Assembly: GCF_050589685.1 (NCBI RefSeq) | Contig: NZ_JBNGOS010000019.1 | Coordinates: 1 to 64,000, forward strand | DNA from: Saccharicrinis sp050589685 | GTDB taxonomy: Bacteria > Bacteroidota > Bacteroidia > Bacteroidales > Marinilabiliaceae | DNA: 64,000 bases | Direction of reading: 5' to 3' | Shown here: positions 46,392-55,320 of the stretch, piece by piece | Numbering within the stretch: the stretch's first letter is position 1 | Layout: every line of letters starts with the position of its first letter | The notes under the pieces: model-generated | What the model saw: the letters and a program-made list of their open reading frames with translations, nothing else | What the model was told of the DNA's origin: nothing | Database searches by the model: none | Program-made: the position numbers and the translations under genes

Positions 46392-47756
46392 ATGTATGAT
46401 TTAGCAATAATAGGTGGTGGTCCGGGTGGTTATGTAGCTGCGGAGCGAGCCGGTGCCAAAGGATTAAAAGTGGTTTTAATTGAGAAGAAAGAGCTTGGTG
46501 GGGTTTGTTTGAATGAGGGATGTATACCTACCAAAACGCTGTTATATAGCGCCAAGCTTTATGATAACGCTATTGGCGGGAGCAAATACGGCATTGAAGC
46601 TAAAGAGGTCACTTTTGACTTCTCAAAAATGATGAGCCGCAAACAAAAGGTGGTGAAAAAGTTGGTGGGAGGCGTTGGAGCAAAAATGAAAATGTTTAAG
46701 GTGAAAACCATTAAAGATACAGCTGTAATAAAAGGTCGTACCCAACGGGGTATCGAGATTGCCACGGCTGAAGAAGAGATAATAGCTTCCAACCTGTTAA
46801 TCTGTACGGGCTCGGAAGCTTTTATACCTCCTATTCCGGGCTTAGGTGAACCCAACGATACGATTTTGACCAATCGTGAAATTTTGGAATTGAAGCAAAG
46901 ACCGGAGTCTTTGGTCATCATAGGTGGTGGCGTTATAGGGATGGAGTTTGCCAGTTTCTTCAACAGCTTGGGGACCAAAGTAACCGTGGTGGAAATGATG
47001 GATGAGATACTTGGTGGTATAGATTTGGAAATGAGCGGAATGCTGCGTCAGATGTATGCCAAAAAAGGTATCGATTTTAATCTTTCGTCCAAAGTGACAA
47101 AGGTAGACGGAAATACGGTCACCTTTGAGAAAGAAGGAAAGGTAACAACGGTATCAGGTGATAAAATATTGGTAAGTGTGGGGCGTAAGCCGGTAACCGA
47201 GGGCTTTGGTCTTGAAAACCTGGGAGTCGAATTATTCAAAGGAGGCATTAAGGTAGATGAAAAAATGAGAACCAATATACCCAATGTATACGCCGCCGGC
47301 GATGTGACCGGGTTTTCATTGTTGGCACATACAGCCAGCCGTGAGGGAGAGGTGGTTGTCAACAATCTTTGCGGAAAAAAGGATCAAATGCGTTACAATG
47401 CCATTCCCGGAGTTGTGTATACCAATCCTGAAATTTCAGGAGTGGGACTCACAGAAGAGGAAGCCAAAGCTAAAGGTATCGAGTATAAAATAGCCAAACT
47501 GCCCATGGCCTATGCAGGTCGCTTTATTGCCGAGAACGAAGGGGGCTCAGGACTGTGTAAAGTGCTGGTAGGTGCTAAATATGGCGAAGTGTTAGGTGTG
47601 CATATGTTGGGCAACCCGTCCAGTGAAATGATATATGGTGCCTGTATGGCCATTGAAGCAGAACTAACCCTGAAGGAGCTGGAAGAAGTGGTATTCCCGC
47701 ACCCAACCGTTTCCGAGATATTTAAAGAAACGGTGTTCGATTTCGGGCACCATTAG
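46392..47756 (+). CDS. lpdA: Dihydrolipoyl dehydrogenase (E3)
   Basis: 454 residues from ATG 46392, which has AAAGGTG at the right distance upstream; GTG 46383 is less likely. FAD site LAIIGGGPGGYVAAERAGAK (about 4-23). Redox disulfide Cys39-Cys44 in GGVCLNEGCIPTKTL. NAD site VIIGGGVIGMEFASFFNSLG. FAD-binding NVYAAGDVTGFSLLAHTASR. C-terminal catalytic His-Glu in HPTVSEIFKE. It reoxidises the lipoyl arm of E2. It lies between the E2 and fused E1 genes of the operon. Complete and normal. Confidence 0.96.
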   Translation: MYDLAIIGGGPGGYVAAERAGAKGLKVVLIEKKELGGVCLNEGCIPTKTLLYSAKLYDNAIGGSKYGIEAKEVTFDFSKMMSRKQKVVKKLVGGVGAKMKMFKVKTIKDTAVIKGRTQRGIEIATAEEEIIASNLLICTGSEAFIPPIPGLGEPNDTILTNREILELKQRPESLVIIGGGVIGMEFASFFNSLGTKVTVVEMMDEILGGIDLEMSGMLRQMYAKKGIDFNLSSKVTKVDGNTVTFEKEGKVTTVSGDKILVSVGRKPVTEGFGLENLGVELFKGGIKVDEKMRTNIPNVYAAGDVTGFSLLAHTASREGEVVVNNLCGKKDQMRYNAIPGVVYTNPEISGVGLTEEEAKAKGIEYKIAKLPMAYAGRFIAENEGGSGLCKVLVGAKYGEVLGVHMLGNPSSEMIYGACMAIEAELTLKELEEVVFPHPTVSEIFKETVFDFGHH

Positions 47757-47909
47757 TAGTTTGTGAAGCAATAAGTTTATAAGTAGTTTGTTGAAAAAAT
47801 AAATTCAGTGAGTAGATAGATCGGACAAAGACAAATGGTAACATGAGAATTTTAAACAGCATGTAAATCGTCCAAAGTCCCTTATCTCTTATCTAAAAAT
47901 CTAATAAAA

Positions 47910-50378
47910 ATGCCAAAGTCGCAATTTATTGACCCTACGCAGGTCAGAAAATCAGGAAAAGTTGAGATTAAAGATATTCCGGTAAATCAGTATGAGAAAA
48001 CCATCGAAGAGGAAAAAGTAAATTTTTCCAAAGAACAACTGATTGGGATTTACCACGATATGGCTTTGATCCGTCAGTTCGAAACCATGCTGAACATGAT
48101 CAAGATTCGTGGCGAGTATGAAGGGATTGAATATAACCATCCCGGGCCTGCCCACCTTTCTATTGGTCAGGAATCAGCCGCTGTGGGTATGGCGTACCAT
48201 CTGGATGCGGAAGATTTTATTTTTGGTTCGCACCGTTCACATGGTGAGATCCTGGCCAAGGGTATGTCGGCCATTGCAAAAATGTCAGACGATGACCTGT
48301 CGGGTATGATGAGCAATTTTTTTGGGGGAACCATCTTGGAGATCGTATCAAAAAATCACAAAGGCGATGTTAAATCTTTGGCGCGCAAATTCTTGGTATA
48401 TGGAACATTAGCGGAGATATTTGCTCGTGAAACGGGGTTCAATAAAGGACTGGGCGGCTCAATGCATGCCTTTTTCACACCTTTCGGAGTATATCCCAAC
48501 AACGCCATTGTTGGTGGATCGGGCGATATTGCGGTGGGTGCTGCCCTGTATAAAAAAGTAAACCGGAAAGAAGGTATTGTGGTGGCCAACATTGGTGATG
48601 CTTCTATGGCTTGTGGTCCGGTGTGGGAAGGTCTGGCTTTTGCCTCTATGGATCAGTTCGAGCAATTGTGGGAAGGTGCCTATAAGGGAGGATTGCCCAT
48701 CATCTTTAATATCATGAACAACCAGTATGGTATGGGCGGTCAGACCTGCGGTGAGACCATGGGATACGATATTGCCGCACGTATCGGGGCAGGAGTAAAT
48801 CGCGATAACATGCATGCTGAACGTGTGGACGGTTATAACCCCTTGGCGGTTATCGATGCCTACAAACGCAAAATGGAATTGTTGAAGGAGAAGAAAGGGC
48901 CTGTATTATTGGATGTGCTAACCTATCGTTACAGTGGGCACTCGCCATCCGATGCTTCATCATACCGGTCAAAAGAAGAAATTGAAGCCTGGGAAGCACA
49001 AGATTGTATTGCCTCTTATGGTAATGAATTGGTGAAGGCAGGAATTGCCACCCAGAAAGATTTGGATGCCATTCAGGCAGATATCGTGGAATTAATGAAA
49101 TATTCCATGACCTTGGCTATCGACGAAGAAGTTTCCCCTCGTATGGACCTGGTAAAACATCCGGAAATAATTGGGGATATGATGTTCTCCAACGAAAGCC
49201 TGGACAAGATGGAAGATCGCCAGGTTGAAGTGAACCATCCTATGGCGGAAAACCCAAGGGTACAGCAGATTGCGAAAAAAGAACGTTTCGCGTTTGATAA
49301 GAATGGAAAACCATATTCGAAAATTAAGCAATATCAATTGAGAGATGGCTTGTTCGAAGCCATTGTAGATCGTTTTTATAAAGATCCGACTTTAGTGGCC
49401 TATGGCGAGGAAAACCGTGATTGGGGTGGAGCTTTTGCTGTTTACCGCGGCTTGACGGAAGCCTTGCCGTATCAACGTTTATTTAATTCGCCAATCTCGG
49501 AGGCATCGATAGTTGGAACAGCCATTGGATACGCCATGTGCGGGGGCAGGGTGATTCCCGAAATTATGTATTGCGATTTCTTGGGCCGATGCGGAGATGA
49601 GGTGTTCAATCAATTACCAAAGTGGCAGGCTATGTCGGGGAATGTGATCAAGATGCCTGTCGTTATCAGGGTTTCGGTAGGTTCCAAGTATGGGGCCCAA
49701 CATTCTCAGGACTGGTCGTCGTTGGTGGCACATATTCCAGGGTTAAAAGTTTGTTTCCCGGCCACGCCATATGATGCCAAGGGTTTGATGAATACGGCGC
49801 TTCAGGGCACAGATCCGGTGGTTTTCTTCGAAAGCCAAAGAATCTATGACATAGGTGAGCAATTCCACCAAGGTGGTGTTCCGGAGGAGTATTACGAGAT
49901 TCCGTTTGGAGAACCGGATGTGAAAAAGGAAGGTAGCGATATAACCATTTTATCCATAGGTGCCACCGTATATCGGGCACTGGAAGCCGCTGATGAATTG
50001 GAGGAGAAATATGGGATGTCTGCCGAGGTCATCGATGCCAGAAGTATTGTACCGTTTAATTTTGAGCCGGTTATTGCTTCACTGAAAAAAACAGGGCGTA
50101 TTCTGTTGACGAGTGATGCCAACGAAAGAGGATCGTTCTTGAAAGATATGGCCCAGAAAATTACAGAATTAGCGTTTGATGAGCTCGACGCACCACCTGT
50201 AGTAGTGGGTTCTCGCAACTGGATAACACCAGCTTATGAGTTGGAAGAGTTTTTCTTCCCATGTAAAGAATGGATGATTGATGCCATTCACGAAAAAATT
50301 GTTCCGCTAAAGGGACATATGGTTAAAAATAATTTTACGAATGCCGAGATTATCCGACGGGGTAAATTAGGTATTTAA
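47910..50378 (+). CDS. 2-oxoacid dehydrogenase E1, alpha and beta subunits fused
   Basis: An 822-residue thiamine-diphosphate enzyme that decarboxylates a 2-oxoacid and acylates E2. The N-terminal part (about 40-400) is the alpha subunit with the TPP motif GDASMACGPVWEG ... NIMNNQYGMGGQT and HRSHGEILAKG. The C-terminal part (about 475-822) is the beta subunit: LVAYGEENRDWGGAFAVYRG, SPISEASIVGTAIGYAMCGG and VIDARSIVPFNFEPV. The linker is near residues 430-480. Alpha/beta fusions of this kind occur in Bacteroidota. A terminator-like hairpin follows at 50395. Confidence 0.93.
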   Translation: MPKSQFIDPTQVRKSGKVEIKDIPVNQYEKTIEEEKVNFSKEQLIGIYHDMALIRQFETMLNMIKIRGEYEGIEYNHPGPAHLSIGQESAAVGMAYHLDAEDFIFGSHRSHGEILAKGMSAIAKMSDDDLSGMMSNFFGGTILEIVSKNHKGDVKSLARKFLVYGTLAEIFARETGFNKGLGGSMHAFFTPFGVYPNNAIVGGSGDIAVGAALYKKVNRKEGIVVANIGDASMACGPVWEGLAFASMDQFEQLWEGAYKGGLPIIFNIMNNQYGMGGQTCGETMGYDIAARIGAGVNRDNMHAERVDGYNPLAVIDAYKRKMELLKEKKGPVLLDVLTYRYSGHSPSDASSYRSKEEIEAWEAQDCIASYGNELVKAGIATQKDLDAIQADIVELMKYSMTLAIDEEVSPRMDLVKHPEIIGDMMFSNESLDKMEDRQVEVNHPMAENPRVQQIAKKERFAFDKNGKPYSKIKQYQLRDGLFEAIVDRFYKDPTLVAYGEENRDWGGAFAVYRGLTEALPYQRLFNSPISEASIVGTAIGYAMCGGRVIPEIMYCDFLGRCGDEVFNQLPKWQAMSGNVIKMPVVIRVSVGSKYGAQHSQDWSSLVAHIPGLKVCFPATPYDAKGLMNTALQGTDPVVFFESQRIYDIGEQFHQGGVPEEYYEIPFGEPDVKKEGSDITILSIGATVYRALEAADELEEKYGMSAEVIDARSIVPFNFEPVIASLKKTGRILLTSDANERGSFLKDMAQKITELAFDELDAPPVVVGSRNWITPAYELEEFFFPCKEWMIDAIHEKIVPLKGHMVKNNFTNAEIIRRGKLGI

Positions 50379-50394
50379 TCCCCTTATGATCCTG

Positions 50395-50430
50395 GCCGGG
50401 TGTCTTTAAAAAAGATATCCGGCTTTACCT
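50395..50430 (+). terminator. Terminator-like hairpin after the E1 gene
   Basis: GCCGGGTGTCTTT (50395-50407) pairs with AAAGATATCCGGC (50411-50423) through a 13-bp stem with two G-T pairs, followed by a short T run (TTTACCTTACTT). It probably ends the E2-E3-E1 transcript. Confidence 0.55.
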
Positions 50431-50633
50431 TACTTCAACTATTTGTTACCCTTTATTAAATTAAGAAACCAACAGGAACAGAGATTAATCGCACAAACTG
50501 AATGTTTAACATGACCAATTGATTTTTAATTTCATGCACGTCAGTCTTGTGTCATGATACTGATGTCTTGTTGATCGAAGGAAAATCCCGAAACCTTCAG
50601 TTTAAAATCTTCGGGGATACTAATTGTAAATTC

Positions 50634-51860
50634 ATGCAAAATCTATCTACACTGCCCGAAAAATCACAATTGTTGAAATGGTCACGCGAAGAAACAGACC
50701 TGCACATATTAAACGTTAATGCACATCTTCATACACCTTATTCCTTTAGTGCCTTTAAGGACATACCTGAAATATTCAAATTGGCCAAAGAGCAGGATGT
50801 ACGAATATTGGGGATAAACGATTTTTATTCGACCGATGGATATGAGGAGTTTAATCAGTTGGCTGTCGATAATAAGATATTTCCACTTTTTAATATCGAA
50901 TTTATTGGTGTAAACCAAAAAGATAAGGAAAAAGGCCTGAGGTTAAACGACCCTGGAAACCCGGGACGCGTTTATTTGTCAGGTAAAGGTTTAAGTTTTC
51001 CCCCACAGCTTGATGAGCCTTATGTATCTCAGGTGAACGAAATAAAGAAAGAGATCATCAAGAGGGTTGGGGCGATGTTGGATAAGACCAATATCCTGCT
51101 TAAGAACATGGGTTCAGATATCATACTCAGCTTGGATGAGATATTTGCGAAATATGCGGTCGACTTAGTTCGCGAAAGACACATTGCCAAGGCACTTCGG
51201 ATTAAGGTATTCGAAAAATATGCTTCCATTGAAGAACGGTTCGCTTTTTTCGAGAAACTTTATGGAGGTCAGGCACCAAGCACAAATTTGGAAAGTAAAG
51301 CAGCTGTGGAAAATGAAATAAGGAATATGCTTTTTAAAGCGGGCAAAGAAGCTTTTGTTGAAGAAGGTTCAAAAGCTTTTCTGCCTATCCATTTAATTAA
51401 AGAAATTATACTCAATGCCGGCGGTATACCAACCTATCCTTTGTTGGCGGATAACCCAAATGGAGAATATACGGCTTTTGAAAAGGATAAGGAAGTGTTG
51501 TTGGGAGAACTAAAAAACAGGAATGTACATTCCATTGAGTTTATACCCAACAGAAATGACTTGAATCTGTTAAAGGAATATGCCATGTTTTTTTGGGAGA
51601 ATGAGGTTTTGGTCACTTTCGGCACGGAGCATAACTCTCCGGATATGATACCCATGAAAGTAGAAACCAGAGGGCATATTGATTTAGATGATGAACTGAA
51701 AGAACTTTCATACAAAGGAGCTTGTGTTGTAGCGGCTCACCAATATTTAAAAGCAAAAGGTGAAGAAGGCTATGTGAAAATAAACGGAGAAAGAAATGGC
51801 AACAGTTTACAACCATTTGTTGAACTGGGGCATGCTGTGATAAGTAAGTTTTTAAAGTAA
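50634..51860 (+). CDS. PHP-domain protein of unknown substrate
   Basis: 408 residues from ATG 50634; an in-frame TTG at 50547 is possible but less likely. It opens with a PHP metallo-hydrolase motif, LNVNAHLHTPYSFSAF (HxHTxxS), then LGINDFYSTDGYEEF in the place of the second PHP motif, and ends with FGTEHNSPDMIPM and CVVAAHQYLKAKG. About 200 residues between these are helical and unlike polymerase or histidinol-phosphatase PHP proteins. It may be a phosphoesterase acting on a sugar phosphate of the following genes. Its neighbours are the sorbitol-phosphate dehydrogenase-like SDR and the HAD phosphatase. Confidence 0.75.
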   Translation: MQNLSTLPEKSQLLKWSREETDLHILNVNAHLHTPYSFSAFKDIPEIFKLAKEQDVRILGINDFYSTDGYEEFNQLAVDNKIFPLFNIEFIGVNQKDKEKGLRLNDPGNPGRVYLSGKGLSFPPQLDEPYVSQVNEIKKEIIKRVGAMLDKTNILLKNMGSDIILSLDEIFAKYAVDLVRERHIAKALRIKVFEKYASIEERFAFFEKLYGGQAPSTNLESKAAVENEIRNMLFKAGKEAFVEEGSKAFLPIHLIKEIILNAGGIPTYPLLADNPNGEYTAFEKDKEVLLGELKNRNVHSIEFIPNRNDLNLLKEYAMFFWENEVLVTFGTEHNSPDMIPMKVETRGHIDLDDELKELSYKGACVVAAHQYLKAKGEEGYVKINGERNGNSLQPFVELGHAVISKFLK

Positions 51861-52068
51861 ACCGTAAATTGAAGTTTTTAAGTTTTTTGTGTCACTACCG
51901 CCCGAATCAATTGGTGGACAAGTCCGGCACTACTGGGTAAGGCTTCAAACGCACAATGAAAAAAATTAATGTTTCTTTCCGTGTGTCACCGTAACATTAG
52001 CCGAGAATTAGTGTTATAGTCTCAATGGAAAAAAATATGTTTCATGATAAAAGAAATGATAAATTAAT

Positions 52069-53208
52069 ATGGCAATCAATAAAAAAATAGTGGAAATTCT
52101 TCCGGCACTTCGGATGATACTTTCGGATGATAAAATAAAGGTTGCGAAAGCAAGTCTAAAAGCCGACCCTTCTATTGCTGAAATAAAGGTGGAAGAAAAA
52201 GAAGATGCAACGGCAATGATTGCGGAACTCAGAAAAAAGGTGCAGGATTATAAGCTGTCCAACAACCAGGTTCCAAAATTGATATATGTTGATGGTATTG
52301 GTGTAGTGGCAGCAGCTGAAACAAATTACGAAGTAGATTGTCTTTTAAAGGGACAAGAACCTCAAATACAAGCAACCAAACCAGGAAGAGCTTCCGGTAA
52401 AACAGCGATTATAACAGGAGGTGCGCAGGGCTTTGGCGGAGGTCTGGTTGAATATATGATTCGGGATGGCGCCAATGTGGTTATTGCCGATCTGAACGAA
52501 GAAAAGGGACAGGAGTATGCTACTGAATTAAACCAGAAAGCAGGCGCTAATAAGGCCTTTTTTGTTAAGGTTGACGTATCCGATCCCCAATCTGTCGAAA
52601 ACCTTATTTACGAAACGGTGTGCGAATTTGGTGGTTTTGATGTGTTTATATCAAATGCCGGAATCCTGAGGGCCGGTGGTTTAGATGAGATGACCCCCGA
52701 AGCTTTTGATTTAATGACCAAGGTGAATTATACCGGATATTTCAATTGTGCCAAATATGCATCGCCCGTTTTAAAGATCCAAACTGCCCATAAGGAAGGG
52801 TATTTTGCGGATATCATTCAAATCAATTCTAAATCGGGATTGAAAGGCAGTAACAGAAACTTTGCCTATGCCGGCGGTAAATTCGGAGGTATAGGTTTAA
52901 CGCAATCTTTTGCCATGGAACTAATGCCAAACAGAGTAAAGGTGAATTCTGTTTGCCCCGGTAATTTCTTCGATGGCCCCTTATGGAGCGACCCTGAAAA
53001 GGGATTGTTTGTGCAGTATCTGAATGCGGGGAAAGTAAAAGGAGCCAAAACCATTGAAGATGTCAAAGCATTTTACGAAGCCCAGGTGCCTGCCGGTAGA
53101 GGTTGTACAGTAATAGATGTGATGCGGGCGGTATACTACATCATGGAACAGGAATATGAAACAGGACAGGCAGTCCCTGTGACAGGCGGGCAGGAAATGC
53201 TGAAATAA
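52069..53208 (+). CDS. Short-chain dehydrogenase, sorbitol-6-phosphate dehydrogenase-like
   Basis: 379 residues. The SDR domain (about 108-379) has TGGAQGFGGG from Thr116 (cofactor loop), VDVSDPQSVENL, NAGILRAGG and the catalytic YAGGK (Tyr267, Lys271). The closing TGQAVPVTGGQEML is typical. The N-terminal 107 residues are not SDR: KLIYVDGIGVVAAAETNYEV resembles the aldolase-to-SDR linker of bifunctional aldolase/dehydrogenase proteins, so it may descend from a fusion. With the sorbose-1-phosphate reductase-like gene two genes downstream, oxidation of glucitol 6-phosphate to fructose 6-phosphate is the best guess. Confidence 0.8.
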   Translation: MAINKKIVEILPALRMILSDDKIKVAKASLKADPSIAEIKVEEKEDATAMIAELRKKVQDYKLSNNQVPKLIYVDGIGVVAAAETNYEVDCLLKGQEPQIQATKPGRASGKTAIITGGAQGFGGGLVEYMIRDGANVVIADLNEEKGQEYATELNQKAGANKAFFVKVDVSDPQSVENLIYETVCEFGGFDVFISNAGILRAGGLDEMTPEAFDLMTKVNYTGYFNCAKYASPVLKIQTAHKEGYFADIIQINSKSGLKGSNRNFAYAGGKFGGIGLTQSFAMELMPNRVKVNSVCPGNFFDGPLWSDPEKGLFVQYLNAGKVKGAKTIEDVKAFYEAQVPAGRGCTVIDVMRAVYYIMEQEYETGQAVPVTGGQEMLK

Positions 53209-53244
53209 ATATGGTTCGTTCACTCAGACAATAAAATATTAAGA

Positions 53245-53913
53245 ATGGAAATAAAAGCTGTTATTTTTGATTTGGATGGAACACTAATTGACTCTATCGA
53301 GGATATCGCAGATGCCAATAACCAGATGCTGAGAGAGCATGGGTATCCGACGCATGAACTTAAAGAATATGTGAAGTGGATCGGAAATGGTGCGAGAAGG
53401 TTGGTGGATGCTTCTCTTCCACCGCTTTTAAGGGGTAAGGATACCATGCTTTATCTGAACAAATATTCTGCTTGCTACGAAAAAAATATTTGTAACAAAA
53501 GCACGTTGTTCCCCAAGATAGACCATGTGCTGAACGAGTTAACAGAAATGGATATTCCCTTTGCTATAAACACCAATAAACCCCAGCATTTAACGGATAT
53601 TGTTGTGGAGGAATATTTCAACACGTGGACTTTTAGGAGTGTTATTGGGCACAGTAATGTTTTTCCACACAAGCCGGATCCCAAAGGTGCATTGCACTTT
53701 GCCAGACAAATTAATTGCGATCCAAAGCATATCCTCTTTGTGGGCGATTCTGTGGTGGATATGCAAACAGCCCAAGCTGCCGGAATGATCCCTTTAGGTG
53801 TAAGTTGGGGTTATGGAAAACCTGGCATGGAAGGTGATAATGTGCCCGTAATTCAGCAGCCCGAAAAGATTTTGAATTATATAAAAATAAATATAGAAAG
53901 TTATGAAGACTAA
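53245..53913 (+). CDS. HAD-superfamily phosphatase (phosphoglycolate-phosphatase-like)
   Basis: 222 residues. The HAD motif I is VIFDLDGTLIDS (Asp9, Asp11), a four-helix cap follows (KEYVKWIGNGARRLVDASLP), motif II is FAINTNKP, motif III Lys is in FPHKPDPKGA, and motif IV is ILFVGDSVVDMQTAQAAG. This pattern is shared by phosphoglycolate phosphatases and by many sugar-phosphate phosphatases. It overlaps the next gene by 11 bases, so it is co-translated with the reductase and likely dephosphorylates a sugar phosphate of that pathway. Confidence 0.9.
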   Translation: MEIKAVIFDLDGTLIDSIEDIADANNQMLREHGYPTHELKEYVKWIGNGARRLVDASLPPLLRGKDTMLYLNKYSACYEKNICNKSTLFPKIDHVLNELTEMDIPFAINTNKPQHLTDIVVEEYFNTWTFRSVIGHSNVFPHKPDPKGALHFARQINCDPKHILFVGDSVVDMQTAQAAGMIPLGVSWGYGKPGMEGDNVPVIQQPEKILNYIKINIESYED

Positions 53914-55183
53914 AGCAGTTCGACTATATGGAAAGAAAGATCTTCGCATTGAAGAATTTGAATTACCGGAAATAAGCGATGATGAAATATTAGCAAAGGT
54001 AGTAACAGACAGTCTTTGTATGTCAAGTTATAAAGCGGCTAATCAAGCAACAGATCATAAACGTGTGCCAGATGATGTTGCAGATAATCCGATCATTATC
54101 GGACATGAATTTGCAGGTGAAATTGTTGAGGTGGGTGCCAACTGGATCGGCAAATTCAAGGAAGGACAGAAGTTTTCGATTCAACCGGCTATTTATTATG
54201 AGGACGGACCTGTCGGCGTTTTAAGTGCGCCGGGTTACTCTTATCAGCATATCGGAGGCGATGCAACGTATGTGATCATACCCAAAGACGTATTGGTTCA
54301 GGATTGTTTGCTTGCGTATGATGGGCCTGGGTATTATCCAGCATCGTTGGCCGAACCTTTAAGCTGCGTTATTGGAGCCATGCATGCAAATTACCATACT
54401 AAAGCTGGTAGTTATGTGCACGATATGGAAATTGTGGACGGAGGTAAAATGGCTATTTTGGCCGGGGTAGGACCTATGGGACTGGCTGCCATTAATTACG
54501 CGTTGCGTCGCGAAGACCGTAAACCTTCGTTATTGGTTGTTACCGATATCGACCAGGCACGTTTAGATCGTGCAGCAAGTTTATATACCGTGGATTTTGC
54601 CAAAGAACGGGGAATTGATCTTCGTTATGTAAATACTGCTTCAATGGATGATGCCATAACGGGATTGCGCGACATTACAGGAGGAGAGGGATATAACGAT
54701 GTTTTTGTGTTTGCTCCGGTAGCTCCGGTAATTGAGCAGGGGGATGCTATTCTTGGTTTCGACGGGTGTTTGAACTTTTTTGCGGGACCTTCCAATAGTG
54801 ATTTCTCGGCAAAAATGAATTTTTATAATGTGCATTACGCGTATACTCATATTGTGGGTACCTCAGGTGGAAATACCTATGATATGAAGGAAGCACTTGA
54901 GATAATGACCAAAGGCCTGGATCCGGCAGGTTTAGTAACACATGTTGGTGGTTTAAATGTGGTTCCGGAAGCAACACTTGACTTGCCTAATATTCCGGGT
55001 GGTAAAAAGTTGATTTATCCGCATGTTGAAATGCCGTTAACTGCTATTGCGGATTTCAAGGAACTTGGCAGGAATAACGCAGTTTACAACTTACTTGCTG
55101 ATATTTGCCAAAAAAATAACGGTCTTTGGAGTGTAGAGGCCGAAGAGATGCTTTTGGCTAATCCTAAGTCATTAAATTATTAA
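53903..55183 (+). CDS. Zinc-type dehydrogenase, L-sorbose-1-phosphate reductase (SorE)-like
   Basis: A 426-residue medium-chain dehydrogenase with a cysteine-bearing zinc segment (VTDSLCMSSYKAANQ), GHEFAGEIVEVG and EPLSCVIGAMHANYH. The cofactor region is AILAGVGPMGLAAINYAL. Segments such as FFAGPSNSDFSAKMNFYNVH and HYAYTHIVGTSGGNTYDM agree well with my memory of Klebsiella SorE, which reduces L-sorbose 1-phosphate to glucitol 6-phosphate. Bacteroidota rarely have the PTS that makes sorbose 1-phosphate, so the real substrate here may be another ketose 1-phosphate. It overlaps the HAD gene. Confidence 0.8.
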   Translation: MKTKAVRLYGKKDLRIEEFELPEISDDEILAKVVTDSLCMSSYKAANQATDHKRVPDDVADNPIIIGHEFAGEIVEVGANWIGKFKEGQKFSIQPAIYYEDGPVGVLSAPGYSYQHIGGDATYVIIPKDVLVQDCLLAYDGPGYYPASLAEPLSCVIGAMHANYHTKAGSYVHDMEIVDGGKMAILAGVGPMGLAAINYALRREDRKPSLLVVTDIDQARLDRAASLYTVDFAKERGIDLRYVNTASMDDAITGLRDITGGEGYNDVFVFAPVAPVIEQGDAILGFDGCLNFFAGPSNSDFSAKMNFYNVHYAYTHIVGTSGGNTYDMKEALEIMTKGLDPAGLVTHVGGLNVVPEATLDLPNIPGGKKLIYPHVEMPLTAIADFKELGRNNAVYNLLADICQKNNGLWSVEAEEMLLANPKSLNY

Positions 55184-55231
55184 AATTTTAACTTGTTAGA
55201 TGTTTAATTTATTAACAAGCTAAAATATTCA

Positions 55232-55239
55232 TAGCTTTG
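55232..55239 (+). promoter_or_regulatory. Possible -7 promoter box (TAGCTTTG) before the aldolase gene
   Basis: TAGCTTTG matches TAnnTTTG and is identical to the box before susC. It lies 82 bases upstream of the FSA-type gene, within a 137-bp AT-rich gap. No good -33 TTG was seen at the usual spacing. Confidence 0.4.
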
Positions 55240-55320
55240 TGTTTTTTGATTCATTAAATTTTAAGCACCATTGATTGGTTGCTTATCAAATTAGGTTAAA
55301 CTACAACTTAAAAGTTAAAA

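Noticed and set aside
49666..49980. Long antisense frame inside the E1 gene (one of many such shadows)
   Set aside because: It overlaps a certain gene on the opposite strand and has no motif or start signal.
50547..50633. Upstream extension of the PHP protein from a TTG start
   Set aside because: The added residues (CHDTDVLLIEGKSRN and on) show no family likeness, and the ATG at 50634 lies nearer the conserved domain.
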